Source: E44-bin88 sp034419075
Lineage (GTDB): Bacteria > Chloroflexota > Dehalococcoidia > Dehalococcoidales > BS750m-G39
Reading direction: 5' to 3'
DNA: 64,000 bases
Assembly (NCBI GenBank): GCA_034419075.1
Contig: DAOULR010000025.1
Location: 1-64,000, forward strand
Positions 16,755 through 25,281 of the stretch are shown one piece after another (within the stretch, counting starts at the first letter, position 1; every line of letters starts with the position of its first letter). Position numbers and translations under genes: made by a program. The notes beneath the pieces are model-generated. The model searched no databases. It was not told the origin of the DNA and saw only the letters and a program-made list of their open reading frames with translations.

Positions 16755-17540
16755 TCACTTTTTAATGGTGGTGCCGCCGCCTTTGCCCTCTATTTCCTTG
16801 AGCAGGGCGTGCGGCTGCCTGCCGTCTATAATGATACACGCCGAAGCCACCCCCGACAAGGCTTTGAGGCAGGCCTTGACCTTGGGAATCATCCCCCCCG
16901 AAGCCGTACCCGAAGCCATTAGCGCCTCGGCTTCTCCGGTAGAGAGCTGGGGCATCAGCTTGCCCTGCTGGTCGCAGATGCCGACGACGTCGGTGAGGAA
17001 GATGAGCTTCTCGGCGCCGATAGCGGCGGCAATCTCGCCAGCGACGACATCAGCGTTTATGTTGAGCACGCCGCGCCTGCCGGGCGTCTTTTCGCCCGCA
17101 TTAAGGCTGACCGGGGCCACCACCGGGACATAGCCCGCCTCGAGCAATGCCTGGAGGGGGGCGGGGTCTACTTTTACCACCTCGCCCATATAGCCCAACT
17201 CTTTATGCTTAATCTTGCCCTGGATGAAAGCCCCGTCCACACCGCTGATGCCCATCGCCAGCCCGCCCAGGGCGTTGATGTCGGCCACGATTTCCTTGTT
17301 GACCACGCCCGCCAGCACCGAGACCACCACCTCGAGGGTGGCCTCGTCGGTGACGCGCTCGCCTTCTATAAATCTGGTGGCGATACCGCGCGCCGCCAGC
17401 CAGTCGGTTATCATCTTGCCACCGCCGTGGATGACGACCACCGACCAGCCCTGCTTCTGTAGGAAGACGATGTCTTCCAGGGTTGTGTCGTGGTTGCCTA
17501 GGGTAGCGCCGCCAAGCTTGACTACAATAACCTTGCCCAT
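16755..17540 (-). CDS. argB: acetylglutamate kinase
   Basis: A 261-residue amino-acid-kinase-fold enzyme phosphorylating N-acetylglutamate. Typical segments are VVKLGGATLGN, VVIHGGGKMI, a central NINADVVAGEIAAAIGAEKL, and GGMIPKVKACLKAL near the C-terminus. Encoded 10 nt after argJ on the same transcript. It lacks a long N-terminal helix like that of arginine-sensitive hexameric NAGKs, so feedback inhibition by arginine cannot be assumed. Confidence 0.96.
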   Translation of the reverse strand: MGKVIVVKLGGATLGNHDTTLEDIVFLQKQGWSVVVIHGGGKMITDWLAARGIATRFIEGERVTDEATLEVVVSVLAGVVNKEIVADINALGGLAMGISGVDGAFIQGKIKHKELGYMGEVVKVDPAPLQALLEAGYVPVVAPVSLNAGEKTPGRRGVLNINADVVAGEIAAAIGAEKLIFLTDVVGICDQQGKLMPQLSTGEAEALMASGTASGGMIPKVKACLKALSGVASACIIIDGRQPHALLKEIEGKGGGTTIKK

Positions 17541-17550
17541 TTTTAGCCCT

Positions 17551-18747
17551 TTATGTCATATACTGACTATTAATAGTGACATATTCGGGGGATAAGTCGC
17601 AACCCCAGGCGGTGGCGCTGCCCGAGCCGAGGTTGAGGTTAGCGCTTAAAAGCACTTCCTTACCCTTGAGCAGCTCGATGACCGCCGCCTTATCGAAAGA
17701 TAGGGGTTTACCCGCTCTTACCACCGCTATTTTGCCGATAGCCAGGTCGAACTTTGATTCTTTGACCTCGGCCCCGCTCCGCCCCAACGCCGCCATGATG
17801 CGCCCCCAGTTGGGGTCGGCGCCATAGACCGCCGCCTTGACCAGGGAGGAGCCGACCACCGCTTTGGCTGCCGTCCTTGCCTGAGATAGGTCAACAGCGC
17901 CAGCCACCGTCATTTCGACGAGCTTGGTCGCCCCTTCGCCGTCGCTGGCCAGGCGCCTGGCCAGGTGGATGCAGAGTTTTTCCAGTGCCGACTCGAAAGC
18001 ATCGGAAGAAACAGCGCCCGCCAGCCCGTTAGCCATTACCAGCACCATGTCATTGGGGCTGGTATCGCCATCCACCGAAATCATGTTGAACGAGGCGTCT
18101 ACCGCCTTCTTTAACGCCTTATTAAGAAAGTCTTTTTCGACGGCGGCGTCGGTGGTGATAAAACAGAGCAGGGTGGCCAGGTTGGGGTGAATCATACCCG
18201 AGCCCTTGGCGGCGCCGCCGATGGTGAACCCAGCTTTGCCCGCCTTGACCCTGACTGCCGCCTCCTTGGGGAAGCTATCGGTGGTCATTATGGCTCTGGC
18301 CAGCTGGCCGCCGCCGTCGCGGGCCAGGACAATATCATCGACGCCCGCCCTTATCTTCTCCATGGGCAGGGGCACGCCGATGACCCCCGTGCTGGCGACC
18401 AGGATGTCTTCGGGGTCGACACCGATGCCCTGGCTAACCAGCTTCGCCGTCTCAGCGGCATCGATAAGTCCCTGCTCGCCGACATAGGCGTTGGCGCAGC
18501 CGCTGTTGACCACCACGGCGCCAATCTCTTGCTTACTCTTAAGCCGCTTTTGGGAGAGGAGGACGGGGGCGGCCTTAAGCTTACTGGTGGTAAAGAGCGC
18601 CGCCGCCAGGCAGGGTGCCTCGGAAAAGAGAACGGCCAGGTCTAATTTATCGGCGGCTCGCTTGTTTATTCCCGCGCTGGCGGCGCCAGCAAAAAAACCT
18701 TCGGGCGATGTAACCGTGCCATGAGGCAGGAACTCAATCTCAGCCAT
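17551..18747 (-). CDS. argJ: bifunctional glutamate N-acetyltransferase/amino-acid acetyltransferase ArgJ
   Basis: A 398-residue ornithine acetyltransferase that recycles the acetyl group between N-acetylornithine and glutamate. The self-cleavage site is seen as KGSGMIHPNLATLL, where the Thr becomes the new N-terminal nucleophile of the beta chain. Downstream SVDGDTSPNDMV and GRSGAEV match the family. The presence of argJ implies the cyclic pathway. It starts a minus-strand unit with argB. The ATG at 18747 has no Shine-Dalgarno sequence, and a good -10 box ends 7 nt before it, so the message may be leaderless. Confidence 0.96.
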   Translation of the reverse strand: MAEIEFLPHGTVTSPEGFFAGAASAGINKRAADKLDLAVLFSEAPCLAAALFTTSKLKAAPVLLSQKRLKSKQEIGAVVVNSGCANAYVGEQGLIDAAETAKLVSQGIGVDPEDILVASTGVIGVPLPMEKIRAGVDDIVLARDGGGQLARAIMTTDSFPKEAAVRVKAGKAGFTIGGAAKGSGMIHPNLATLLCFITTDAAVEKDFLNKALKKAVDASFNMISVDGDTSPNDMVLVMANGLAGAVSSDAFESALEKLCIHLARRLASDGEGATKLVEMTVAGAVDLSQARTAAKAVVGSSLVKAAVYGADPNWGRIMAALGRSGAEVKESKFDLAIGKIAVVRAGKPLSFDKAAVIELLKGKEVLLSANLNLGSGSATAWGCDLSPEYVTINSQYMT

Positions 18748-18754
18748 AGTCCAA

Positions 18755-18783
18755 ACTATACCACACTACCTATGGGCAGGCAA
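18755..18783 (-). promoter_or_regulatory. promoter of argJ-argB, probably giving a leaderless mRNA
   Basis: On the minus strand, TTGCCT (18778-18783), exactly 17 nt, then TATAGT (18755-18760). Only 7 nt (TTGGACT) separate the -10 box from the argJ ATG, so transcription should begin at or next to the start codon. Confidence 0.55.
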
Positions 18784-18828
18784 TGTAGTATAATGTAAAA
18801 ATCACCAAAGAATCAGGGGGATAAAGAC

Positions 18829-19392
18829 GTGGAAACCAAGACGGTCTATTTTGAAAAACTGGGAACTGAGAACACCAAAGAGACGCTCAAGCTCGCCAAG
18901 AAGCGGGCGGAGGAGCTGGGCATAAAGACGATAGTAGTCGCCTCGACGGTGGGCGATACCGCCGTCAGGGCTATGGATGTTTTTAAGGGATTTAAGGTTA
19001 TCGTAGTGACGCATGTTGCCGGCATGCGCCAGCCCGACACCCAGGAGTTTGCCGAGGAGAATAAGAAAATAGTCGAGGACAAGGGGGGCATTGTCCTCAC
19101 CACTACTCACGCCCTGGGGGGCTTGAGCAAGGCCATGCGCAATCGGTACAACACCTTTGTTTTAGGCGAGGTAATCGCCGACACCCTGCGCATCTTCGGG
19201 CAGGGAATCAAGGTGGTTTGCGAGATAGCCGCCATGGCCGCCGACGCGGGATTAGTGCGCACCGACGAGGATATTATCGCCATCGCTGGCAGCGGGCGGG
19301 GTGCCGACACCGCCGTGGTGATGAAGCCAGCCAACACCCACAACTTTTTTGACCTTAAGGTGAGGGAGATTCTTTGTAAGCCGCGCCTGTAG
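18829..19392 (+). CDS. pyruvate-kinase C-terminal-domain-like protein
   Basis: A 187-residue stand-alone protein resembling the alpha/beta C-terminal domain of pyruvate kinase, a family of unknown function common in archaea and anaerobes. It has no TIM-barrel catalytic domain, so it is not a pyruvate kinase. Features are an N-terminal helix-rich part with ELGIKTIVVASTVGDTAVRA, a HVAGMRQP segment, and AGSGRGADTAVVMKPA near the C-terminus. GTG start with AGGGGG about 8 nt upstream. Divergent from argJ. Confidence 0.8.
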   Translation: METKTVYFEKLGTENTKETLKLAKKRAEELGIKTIVVASTVGDTAVRAMDVFKGFKVIVVTHVAGMRQPDTQEFAEENKKIVEDKGGIVLTTTHALGGLSKAMRNRYNTFVLGEVIADTLRIFGQGIKVVCEIAAMAADAGLVRTDEDIIAIAGSGRGADTAVVMKPANTHNFFDLKVREILCKPRL

Positions 19393-19393
19393 G

Positions 19394-19789
19394 TCAGCTA
19401 CAAAAGGCGTCCCAGACCGTCCAGTAATGGGCATTCTGGCCATCTGCCGTAGCCACTATGCCCACCATGGCGAAGCAGTTGGAGTTACAGCCCACGTCGG
19501 GCTTGCTACTGGGCAGGTTGGTGAGCTGCTTCTCCTTAAACAGCGGGCCGGAGGCGGTAACGCGAACGCGGAACACTCCCGCCAGATTAGGCGTTTGCAG
19601 AATCTTCTCTGGCTCGTCCGAGCTGATGAAGTCGGACCAGTTGCCGTTCTTCTGTTCCAGCTTTACCATCCACTTGGTGACGTACTTCTCCGTTTCGTGC
19701 TGCGGTGACACATACGCCCAGAACTGAGCGCCGCCGCCGCCCTTGAACCTGGCCTTCATTTCCTTGGTGTCGTTCGACGGTAGACTCAT
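19394..19789 (-). CDS. hypothetical protein
   Basis: A 131-residue protein I do not recognise. It is soluble-looking, with aromatic and Lys-rich strands, a GGGGAQFWAYVSP stretch early on, and CNSNCFAMVGIVA near residue 105. It ends DAFCS. It is convergent with the pyruvate-kinase-like gene, 1 nt beyond its stop. A strong promoter (TTGACA, 17 nt, TATATT) lies upstream, and GGGGG precedes the ATG, which supports expression. No signal peptide or membrane span. Function unknown. Confidence 0.6.
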   Translation of the reverse strand: MSLPSNDTKEMKARFKGGGGAQFWAYVSPQHETEKYVTKWMVKLEQKNGNWSDFISSDEPEKILQTPNLAGVFRVRVTASGPLFKEKQLTNLPSSKPDVGCNSNCFAMVGIVATADGQNAHYWTVWDAFCS

Positions 19790-19826
19790 TCAACCCCCTT
19801 ATTCTCTCCAACGGAACTATGCCCAG

Positions 19827-19855
19827 AATATATCTCATAGATAGCCAGTTGTCAA
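19827..19855 (-). promoter_or_regulatory. strong sigma-70-type promoter for the 131-residue hypothetical
   Basis: On the minus strand, TTGACA (19850-19855), a 17-nt spacer and TATATT (19827-19832), 38 nt before the ATG at 19789. Confidence 0.55.
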
Positions 19856-19975
19856 TAGATATACTACCTATTTGACAGATGGGGCTGGCGAGAGCCATGT
19901 GGACAGCCATAGCCATAAAAGTTGACAGGTGGGTTTATAATGTAGGTGCGACTTAAGCAGAGAGGAGGTATTGTT

Positions 19976-20407
19976 ATGGCCTATTACTCAAAGTTAGTGG
20001 GGAAAATCTACCACGAGTGCCGAAACTGCACAGTCGGTAAGAACATTGAGGCTGAGAATCTGGCTACAGGTAAACCACCGCCATTCAAGGAGCGCGATGG
20101 TAAAATCAAAGATCCTAGATTATGCAAGGTTTGCAGGGGACTATATGATAACAATAAATGCTCTCCTGGTGTCCCCATACCCGCTAAAGTGCAAAAGAAG
20201 ACGGAGATTTCGCCCTATTACTCGAACGCAGAACTCAAACCCAAGATATATCACCTTTGCCCGAACTGCTACCTCGGCAACAACATTGAGGAGTTGAATC
20301 TGAGTAATGGGAGACCTCAGGGAGCCGAGTTGTGCCAGAACTGTGCCAGACTTCGTAATAAAGGTAAATGCGTTTCCGGCGACATGATACCAGCCCAATT
20401 CAAATAG
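19976..20407 (+). CDS. tandemly duplicated zinc-ribbon protein, function unknown
   Basis: A 143-residue protein made of two similar halves. Half 1 has Cys15, Cys18, Cys50, Cys53 and Cys62; half 2 has Cys95, Cys98, Cys120, Cys123 and Cys132. Each half shares the pattern IYHxCxNC, then GxNIExxNLxxGxP, LCxxC, and KC with a final IPA. The spacing suggests each half binds a zinc ion. The ATG at 19976 is set by AGAGGAGG seven nt upstream; a start at 19946 lacks this signal. Base use is less GC-rich than its neighbours, so it may have been acquired. No operon partner. I do not recognise the family. Confidence 0.65.
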   Translation: MAYYSKLVGKIYHECRNCTVGKNIEAENLATGKPPPFKERDGKIKDPRLCKVCRGLYDNNKCSPGVPIPAKVQKKTEISPYYSNAELKPKIYHLCPNCYLGNNIEELNLSNGRPQGAELCQNCARLRNKGKCVSGDMIPAQFK

Positions 20408-20437
20408 CTGAATCTTGACTAGCTTCCCCTCCCCCAC

Positions 20438-21043
20438 TTAAAAGGTGTGCGTCCCGTAGGCGATGTGGGGCGTCATAAACTCGGGCGGGTACTCAAAACT
20501 TTGCTTCGCCATCTGTACCATCTGCCGCCCCAGGTCGTGTGCCGCTTGCCTACCCTTCTTCAGCTTATTGACATCCCCTCTAGCCCCACCGTAAGCGGCC
20601 ACATAGTCGGCCGGAATGATGTGCTGGGTGACGAAATAGAAATAGATGTCTTTGAGGGCATCAACGAGCCCGAGGCTGCCGCCGACGACGACAACACCCC
20701 CTATCTTATTAGCCAGGTTCCTGTCAGGGTGACTCACCGGCATGCTGCGGTCAATGACCGTCTTGGCCTGAGCGGTCATGGCATAGTAGTATATCGGCGT
20801 GCCCAAGATGATGCCGTCGGCGGCCAAAAGCTTTTCGTATAATTCCTGCATATCGTCCTTGATGTGGCACTGGCCTTCTTTCATACAGGTCCAGCAGCCG
20901 TCGCAGGGCTGGATATTCTTACCCGATACCCGGTAAAGCTCAACCTCGGCGCCGTCGGCTTTGGCCCCATCAAGCGCCTCATTAAGCATAATCTCGGTGT
21001 TGCCCTTCTTGCGGGGGCTGCAGGAAACAGCTAAAATCTTCAT
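20438..21043 (-). CDS. NADPH-dependent FMN reductase-type iron-sulfur flavoprotein
   Basis: A 201-residue flavodoxin-fold protein. It begins KILAVSCSPRKKGNTE, the FMN-phosphate-binding loop. Cys residues in CDGCWTCMKEGQC (about residues 48-60) match the compact four-Cys motif of iron-sulfur flavoproteins (Isf), which carry a [4Fe-4S] cluster next to FMN. TPIYYYAMTAQAK is the second flavin-binding loop. Such proteins serve in anaerobic electron transfer or oxygen/peroxide reduction. The gene is 18 nt downstream of mutS on the same strand. The electron donor is unknown. Confidence 0.85.
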   Translation of the reverse strand: MKILAVSCSPRKKGNTEIMLNEALDGAKADGAEVELYRVSGKNIQPCDGCWTCMKEGQCHIKDDMQELYEKLLAADGIILGTPIYYYAMTAQAKTVIDRSMPVSHPDRNLANKIGGVVVVGGSLGLVDALKDIYFYFVTQHIIPADYVAAYGGARGDVNKLKKGRQAAHDLGRQMVQMAKQSFEYPPEFMTPHIAYGTHTF

Positions 21044-21061
21044 CTCTTTTCCTTTCTTTAG

Positions 21062-23620
21062 TTACCCCTCCTTTGCCTTCTTCTGCAGCTCGTAGAGCTT
21101 GTTCAGGGCTTCGAGGGGAGTCATTGAGTTAATGTCCAGCTTCTCTAATTCGTCAAAGAGGGGTGAACTTGGCCCCAAAAGTGGCAGCTGTTGGGCGGCG
21201 GCTTCCTTTCGGCGTCGTTTGGCGGTAGCCTGCTTGCTGCCGTCTTCAAGGTCGGTCAGGACCTCCTGGGCGCGGTGCACCACCGAGCGGGGTAGGCCAG
21301 CTAATTTAGCCACGTGAATGCCGTAGCTCTTATCAACGCCACCAGGGACGATTCTATAGAGGAAGATGACCTCGCCCTTGTCCTCGGCGACGGCGATGTT
21401 GAAGTTCTTGACGCGGGGCAGGAAGTTGGCCAGCTCGACCAGCTCGTGGTAATGGGTGGCGAAGAGCGTCTTGGCGCCCAGCTTGGGGTAGGAGTGGATG
21501 TACTCGGCGACGGCGCGGGCGATGGAAAGCCCGTCGTAGGTGGAAGTACCGCGCCCAATTTCGTCGAGGATAATGAGGGAGCGGGGGGTAGCGTTGTTCA
21601 GGATGTTGGCCGTCTCCACCATCTCCACCATAAATGTGGACTGCCCCGCGGGCAGGTCTTCGCGGGCGCCGATGCGGGTAAAGATTCTATCAACCAGACC
21701 GATGGTGGCGGCAGTAGCGGGGACGAAGCTGCCGATTTGGGCCAGCAGCACGATTAGGGCCACCTGGCGCAGATAGGTGGACTTGCCCGACATATTGGGG
21801 CCGGTGAGGACGATAAGCTGGGCGTCGTCATTAGATAACAGGGTATCGTTGGGCACGAAGCTGCCCTCGACCAGAGTCCTCTCGACGACGGGGTGGCGAC
21901 CTCCGGAGATGTCTATGGTGTTTTCAACGGTGAGAATGGGGCGGACATAGCTGTAGCGGACGGCGACCTCGGCCAGGGCAGAAAAGGCATCGATAGCGGC
22001 TAAAGCACTGGCCGAACTAGATATGGCTTCAGCGGAGGCAGCCACCTGCTGGCAAACTTGGCGGAAGATCTGCCTCTCCAGCTCCGAAATCCTATCCTGG
22101 GCGTTCAGGATTAAAGATTCGTACTCTTTGAGTTCGGGGGTGAAGAAGCGCTCGCCGCCGACCAGCGTCTGCTTGCGAATATATTCCTGGGGAACCTGAG
22201 ACAGGTTGGGCTTGGAGACCTCGATATAGTAGCCGAAAACCTTGTTGAAGCCGACCTTTAGTGACTTGATGCCTGTCTTTTCCCGCTCGGTGCGCTCCAA
22301 GTCGGCCAGATACTGCTTGGCGTTTTTGGAGGACATGCGCAGCTTATCCAGTTCTTCGGAGAAGCCCTGTCTGATGACCCCGCCCTCCTCCAAGCTGCCC
22401 GGTGATTCTACTATGGCCTGAGAGATTAGCTCGACCACCTCAGTGCAGGGCTTTAGCTCTTTTTTGAGCCAGTCTGTTGGCGCCAGTGCCTTCTGCAGAT
22501 CGGGGACAACCTCAAGGCTGCGGCGTAGGGCAATCAGCTCCCGGGGAACAGCGATGCCGCTTTTGATGCGGTTAATCAGGCGCTCGATATCGGCGACATC
22601 ACCGAGCAGAGATACGGTCTGGCTGCGCGGCAGTGTGTTTTCGGCGAACCAGGCGATGGCATCCTGCCTCCTGTTTAGCTCTTTTATGTCAAGCAGGGGC
22701 TGCCCCAACCAGCGCCGTAAAAGCCTGCCCCCCATGGCCGTTTTGGTAAGGTCTATTATGGAAAGTAATGAGCCCGCGGTAGTGCCCGAACGGCTGCTGG
22801 TAAAAAGCTCCAGGTTCCTCTGGGTCTGAACGTCGAGCGCCATAAAATTGTCGGTGGCATAGGTGGTGAGGCGGCTCAACTGCCCCAGCACCCCCTTTTG
22901 CGTTTCCTGAATATAGTGGATGACAGCGCCCGCAGCGCTTATCGCCAGGGGCAAATGAGCACAGCCATAGCCGTCCAAAGTAGCCGCGCCGAAGTGGTCA
23001 AGTATTGTTTTACGGGCGACCCCAGTCTCGAACCAGTAGTCTTCGAGGCGGGTCAGCGAGGCTTTTAGATTCAGCTCGGGCAGCTCGGCGCTCTCAGCGA
23101 CAATGACTTCCGAGGGCTTTAGCCTTTCCAGCTCAGGGATAAGGCGATGGGGGAGAAGCTGGGCAGTGGCAAACTCGCTGGTGGTGATATCGACGTAGGC
23201 GATGCCCACCCCCTCCCCTCCCCAGACCAGGGCGACCAGGTAGTTGTTGGACTTGCTGTCGAGCAGGCTGGGCTCGACCACCGTGCCCGGGGTCACCAGG
23301 CGGACGACCTCGCGCTGCACCAGGCCCCTGGTTTCACCGGGCTTGGTCACCTGCTCGCAGATGGCGACCTTATAGCCGCGGCTGATGAGCCGGGCCAGGT
23401 AGTTGTCCAGGGCGTGATAGGGTATGCCGGCCATGGGCACCCTGTAGCCCTTGCCCATCCCCCTTGAGGTAAGGACGATTTCCAGCTCGCGGGAAGCCAG
23501 CTTGGCGTCTTCGTCGAAGGTCTCGTAGAAATCGCCCAGGCGGAAGAGCACAATAGCCTGGGGGTACTGCTGTTTGATTCTGAGGTACTGGCGGCGGATG
23601 GGAGTGGAAGCCTCTTTCAT
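21062..23620 (-). CDS. mutS: DNA mismatch repair protein MutS
   Basis: About 852 residues, normal for MutS. The N-terminal mismatch-binding domain includes LFRLGDFYETF (the Phe-x-Glu motif that contacts the mismatch). Further on are connector, lever and clamp regions, then the ABC-type ATPase with Walker A GPNMSGKST, DEIGRGTSTYDG (Walker B/signature) and FATHYHEL. The ATG at 23620 (MKEASTPI) is preferred over a TTG at 23650. There is no Shine-Dalgarno sequence, and a TAGAAT -10-like box ends 7 nt upstream, so the transcript may be leaderless. mutL is not in the window. Confidence 0.96.
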   Translation of the reverse strand: MKEASTPIRRQYLRIKQQYPQAIVLFRLGDFYETFDEDAKLASRELEIVLTSRGMGKGYRVPMAGIPYHALDNYLARLISRGYKVAICEQVTKPGETRGLVQREVVRLVTPGTVVEPSLLDSKSNNYLVALVWGGEGVGIAYVDITTSEFATAQLLPHRLIPELERLKPSEVIVAESAELPELNLKASLTRLEDYWFETGVARKTILDHFGAATLDGYGCAHLPLAISAAGAVIHYIQETQKGVLGQLSRLTTYATDNFMALDVQTQRNLELFTSSRSGTTAGSLLSIIDLTKTAMGGRLLRRWLGQPLLDIKELNRRQDAIAWFAENTLPRSQTVSLLGDVADIERLINRIKSGIAVPRELIALRRSLEVVPDLQKALAPTDWLKKELKPCTEVVELISQAIVESPGSLEEGGVIRQGFSEELDKLRMSSKNAKQYLADLERTEREKTGIKSLKVGFNKVFGYYIEVSKPNLSQVPQEYIRKQTLVGGERFFTPELKEYESLILNAQDRISELERQIFRQVCQQVAASAEAISSSASALAAIDAFSALAEVAVRYSYVRPILTVENTIDISGGRHPVVERTLVEGSFVPNDTLLSNDDAQLIVLTGPNMSGKSTYLRQVALIVLLAQIGSFVPATAATIGLVDRIFTRIGAREDLPAGQSTFMVEMVETANILNNATPRSLIILDEIGRGTSTYDGLSIARAVAEYIHSYPKLGAKTLFATHYHELVELANFLPRVKNFNIAVAEDKGEVIFLYRIVPGGVDKSYGIHVAKLAGLPRSVVHRAQEVLTDLEDGSKQATAKRRRKEAAAQQLPLLGPSSPLFDELEKLDINSMTPLEALNKLYELQKKAKEG

Positions 23621-23661
23621 ATAGGTTATTCTACTAGAATTCGGACTCAAAAAGAAGGGGG

Positions 23662-23760
23662 GATTCTTCAGTCGCTACGCTCCTTCAGAATGACACTTTT
23701 AGTCCACCCTGAGCACCTTTCTGTCACCCTGAGTCCTTCGGCAGAAGGACGAAGGGTCTC
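23662..23760. repeat. GTCACCCTGAG-type repeat cluster upstream of mutS
   Basis: GATTCTTCAGTCGCTACGCT and TCAGAATGACA (to about 23697) match the right arm of the repeat at 16683-16748. A partial CACCCTGAGC copy follows at about 23705, then GTCACCCTGAG (23723-23733) up to GAAGGGTCTC (23751-23760). Between these last two is a perfect hairpin, GTCCTTC-ggca-GAAGGAC (23733-23750). Confidence 0.65.
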
Positions 23761-23793
23761 TAAGTGGGGACGGGCGTATCCCCCCATAACCCC

Positions 23794-24273
23794 CTATCGG
23801 AAAACCGACGGCAGCATGTACTGCACGAAGCCCAACCAGGAATCCAGCCAGTTTATGACGGCGGAGCCGCTCACCGCCCGTTGCAGCCAGTCGAAGATGG
23901 GGTAGGCGTTAAGCACTAGGGCGAACAGCACCATGCCGATGCCGGTGTTAATGAAAGCGAGGGCGGCACCAACCATACGGAAGAGGGGGCCCTCGTTCCA
24001 GGCCTTCTCGAAGTGTCTCTTCGGTACCAGAAAGATGAAGTAGAGGGCGACCATGATGATAGCCATGGTGATGAAGAAACCGAGGAAGTGCTCCCAGTTA
24101 GTTCCGGGGATGAAGGAGAGCAGGGTCGAAATCCACTGGTAGCAGAGGCCGGTGAGGGGTATGGCGATAAGTAGAGAGATGATGGAGACGCCCTGCTTGA
24201 GCGCTCCGTCCCGGAAGCCTCCGATAAGGCTGAAGAAGAGTAGGATGGCGGCGATGATGCTGACTATTACCAT
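23794..24273 (-). CDS. CvpA-like integral membrane protein
   Basis: A 159-residue protein with about four hydrophobic spans (roughly residues 1-18, 28-52, 63-83 and 98-122) and the FSLIGGFRDGALKQG segment typical of the colicin V production protein (CvpA) family. Its molecular function is poorly known. It follows the MBL hydrolase gene with a 9-nt gap on the same strand, so the two are probably co-transcribed. AGGAGG precedes the ATG. Confidence 0.7.
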   Translation of the reverse strand: MVIVSIIAAILLFFSLIGGFRDGALKQGVSIISLLIAIPLTGLCYQWISTLLSFIPGTNWEHFLGFFITMAIIMVALYFIFLVPKRHFEKAWNEGPLFRMVGAALAFINTGIGMVLFALVLNAYPIFDWLQRAVSGSAVINWLDSWLGFVQYMLPSVFR

Positions 24274-24282
24274 GTGACCTCC

Positions 24283-25173
24283 TTATACCAGTCCCTTTTT
24301 GCGGAAATAGTGGATATAACCGCTGACATTGCTCATAAGCTCGTATTCGTCGAGGGTAGCCTGGAAATGCTCGGTGAGGTATTCGCCGATATTGCTGATG
24401 ATTGTTTCGTCGTTTTTGCCCGCTTTCAGGTCGCTTAAGATTAAATCGCCGACCAGTTTGGAGTTTTTCATGGCCGTCTCGATGAGCTTTGCCGGCTCCT
24501 GAGCGACGGTGCCGTGGGAGTAGAAGAGGAGTTTGGGCCTGAGCGCTTTCAGGTTCTCCATGTCTTTTAGGTAAAGCTCCAGGTCGAAGCTGGGCGGTGC
24601 CACGGCGGGGAGGGGGGGATAGCCCGGGCCGTAGATAAGCCCCAGCGATTCTCCGCAGAAAAGCCCCTTCGTTTTGGTGTCGAAGATGGCGATGTGGTGG
24701 GCGGCATGGCCGGGGGTATGGATAATGAGCAATTCGCGCCCGCCCAGTTTTAGTTTATCGCCGTCCCGCACCAGCCTTAAGCGCGATTCGGGCAATGGCA
24801 AAATAGAGCCGTAGGTTTTCTCGAAGTCGTCGCCGAAAGCCATCCTGGTGCTCTTTATTAAGCGCGAAGGCTCGACCATGTGCTTTGCCCCCTGGCGGTT
24901 GAGCACTATCTGGGCATCGGGAAAGATTTCGGCCAGCCTGCCCAGAGCGCCGGCGTGGTCGAGGTGGATGTGGGTGGGGATTATATATTCGGGCTTTGAT
25001 ATCCCAAGCTCTTTGGCGGCTTTCTGTATATCGGGGACGAGCACGGCGGGGCCGGGCTCAATGATGGCGCCGCCGCCGTCCTTGATGAAATAGATGGCGA
25101 AGGGGGCGTCAATACCGCTAATCCGCCCCTCAAGGCGGTAGGTATCTTCGGCAAGTCTCTCAAGTTTAGCCAC
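24283..25173 (-). CDS. MBL-fold metallo-hydrolase
   Basis: About 296 residues of metallo-beta-lactamase fold. The metal motif is PTHIHLDHAG (HxHxDH), with later ligands at IHTPGHAAHH and YSHGTVAQ near the C-terminal part. A helical tail, including LKAGKNDETIISNI, follows. It resembles hydrolases of the glyoxalase II/lactonase type, but the substrate is not clear. The GTG at 25173 (MAKLERLAEDTYRLEG) is chosen because MBL homology begins there; an in-frame start at 25254 would add 27 unrelated residues. Upstream of the CvpA-like gene. Confidence 0.82.
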   Translation of the reverse strand: MAKLERLAEDTYRLEGRISGIDAPFAIYFIKDGGGAIIEPGPAVLVPDIQKAAKELGISKPEYIIPTHIHLDHAGALGRLAEIFPDAQIVLNRQGAKHMVEPSRLIKSTRMAFGDDFEKTYGSILPLPESRLRLVRDGDKLKLGGRELLIIHTPGHAAHHIAIFDTKTKGLFCGESLGLIYGPGYPPLPAVAPPSFDLELYLKDMENLKALRPKLLFYSHGTVAQEPAKLIETAMKNSKLVGDLILSDLKAGKNDETIISNIGEYLTEHFQATLDEYELMSNVSGYIHYFRKKGLV

Positions 25174-25281
25174 AATTAGGGTTAATTTTACTAAAAATCG
25201 GGGGAGAAGGGAAATTTTGGGGGTATTGACAGCCGGTAAGCAGGGGGTTAACATAGCCGCACCAGTTGAAGCAGGGGGTGG

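Noticed and set aside
23651..23793. Coding sequence upstream of mutS
   Set aside because: The plus-strand frame through here consists mostly of repeat sequence and has no ribosome site or protein-like composition.
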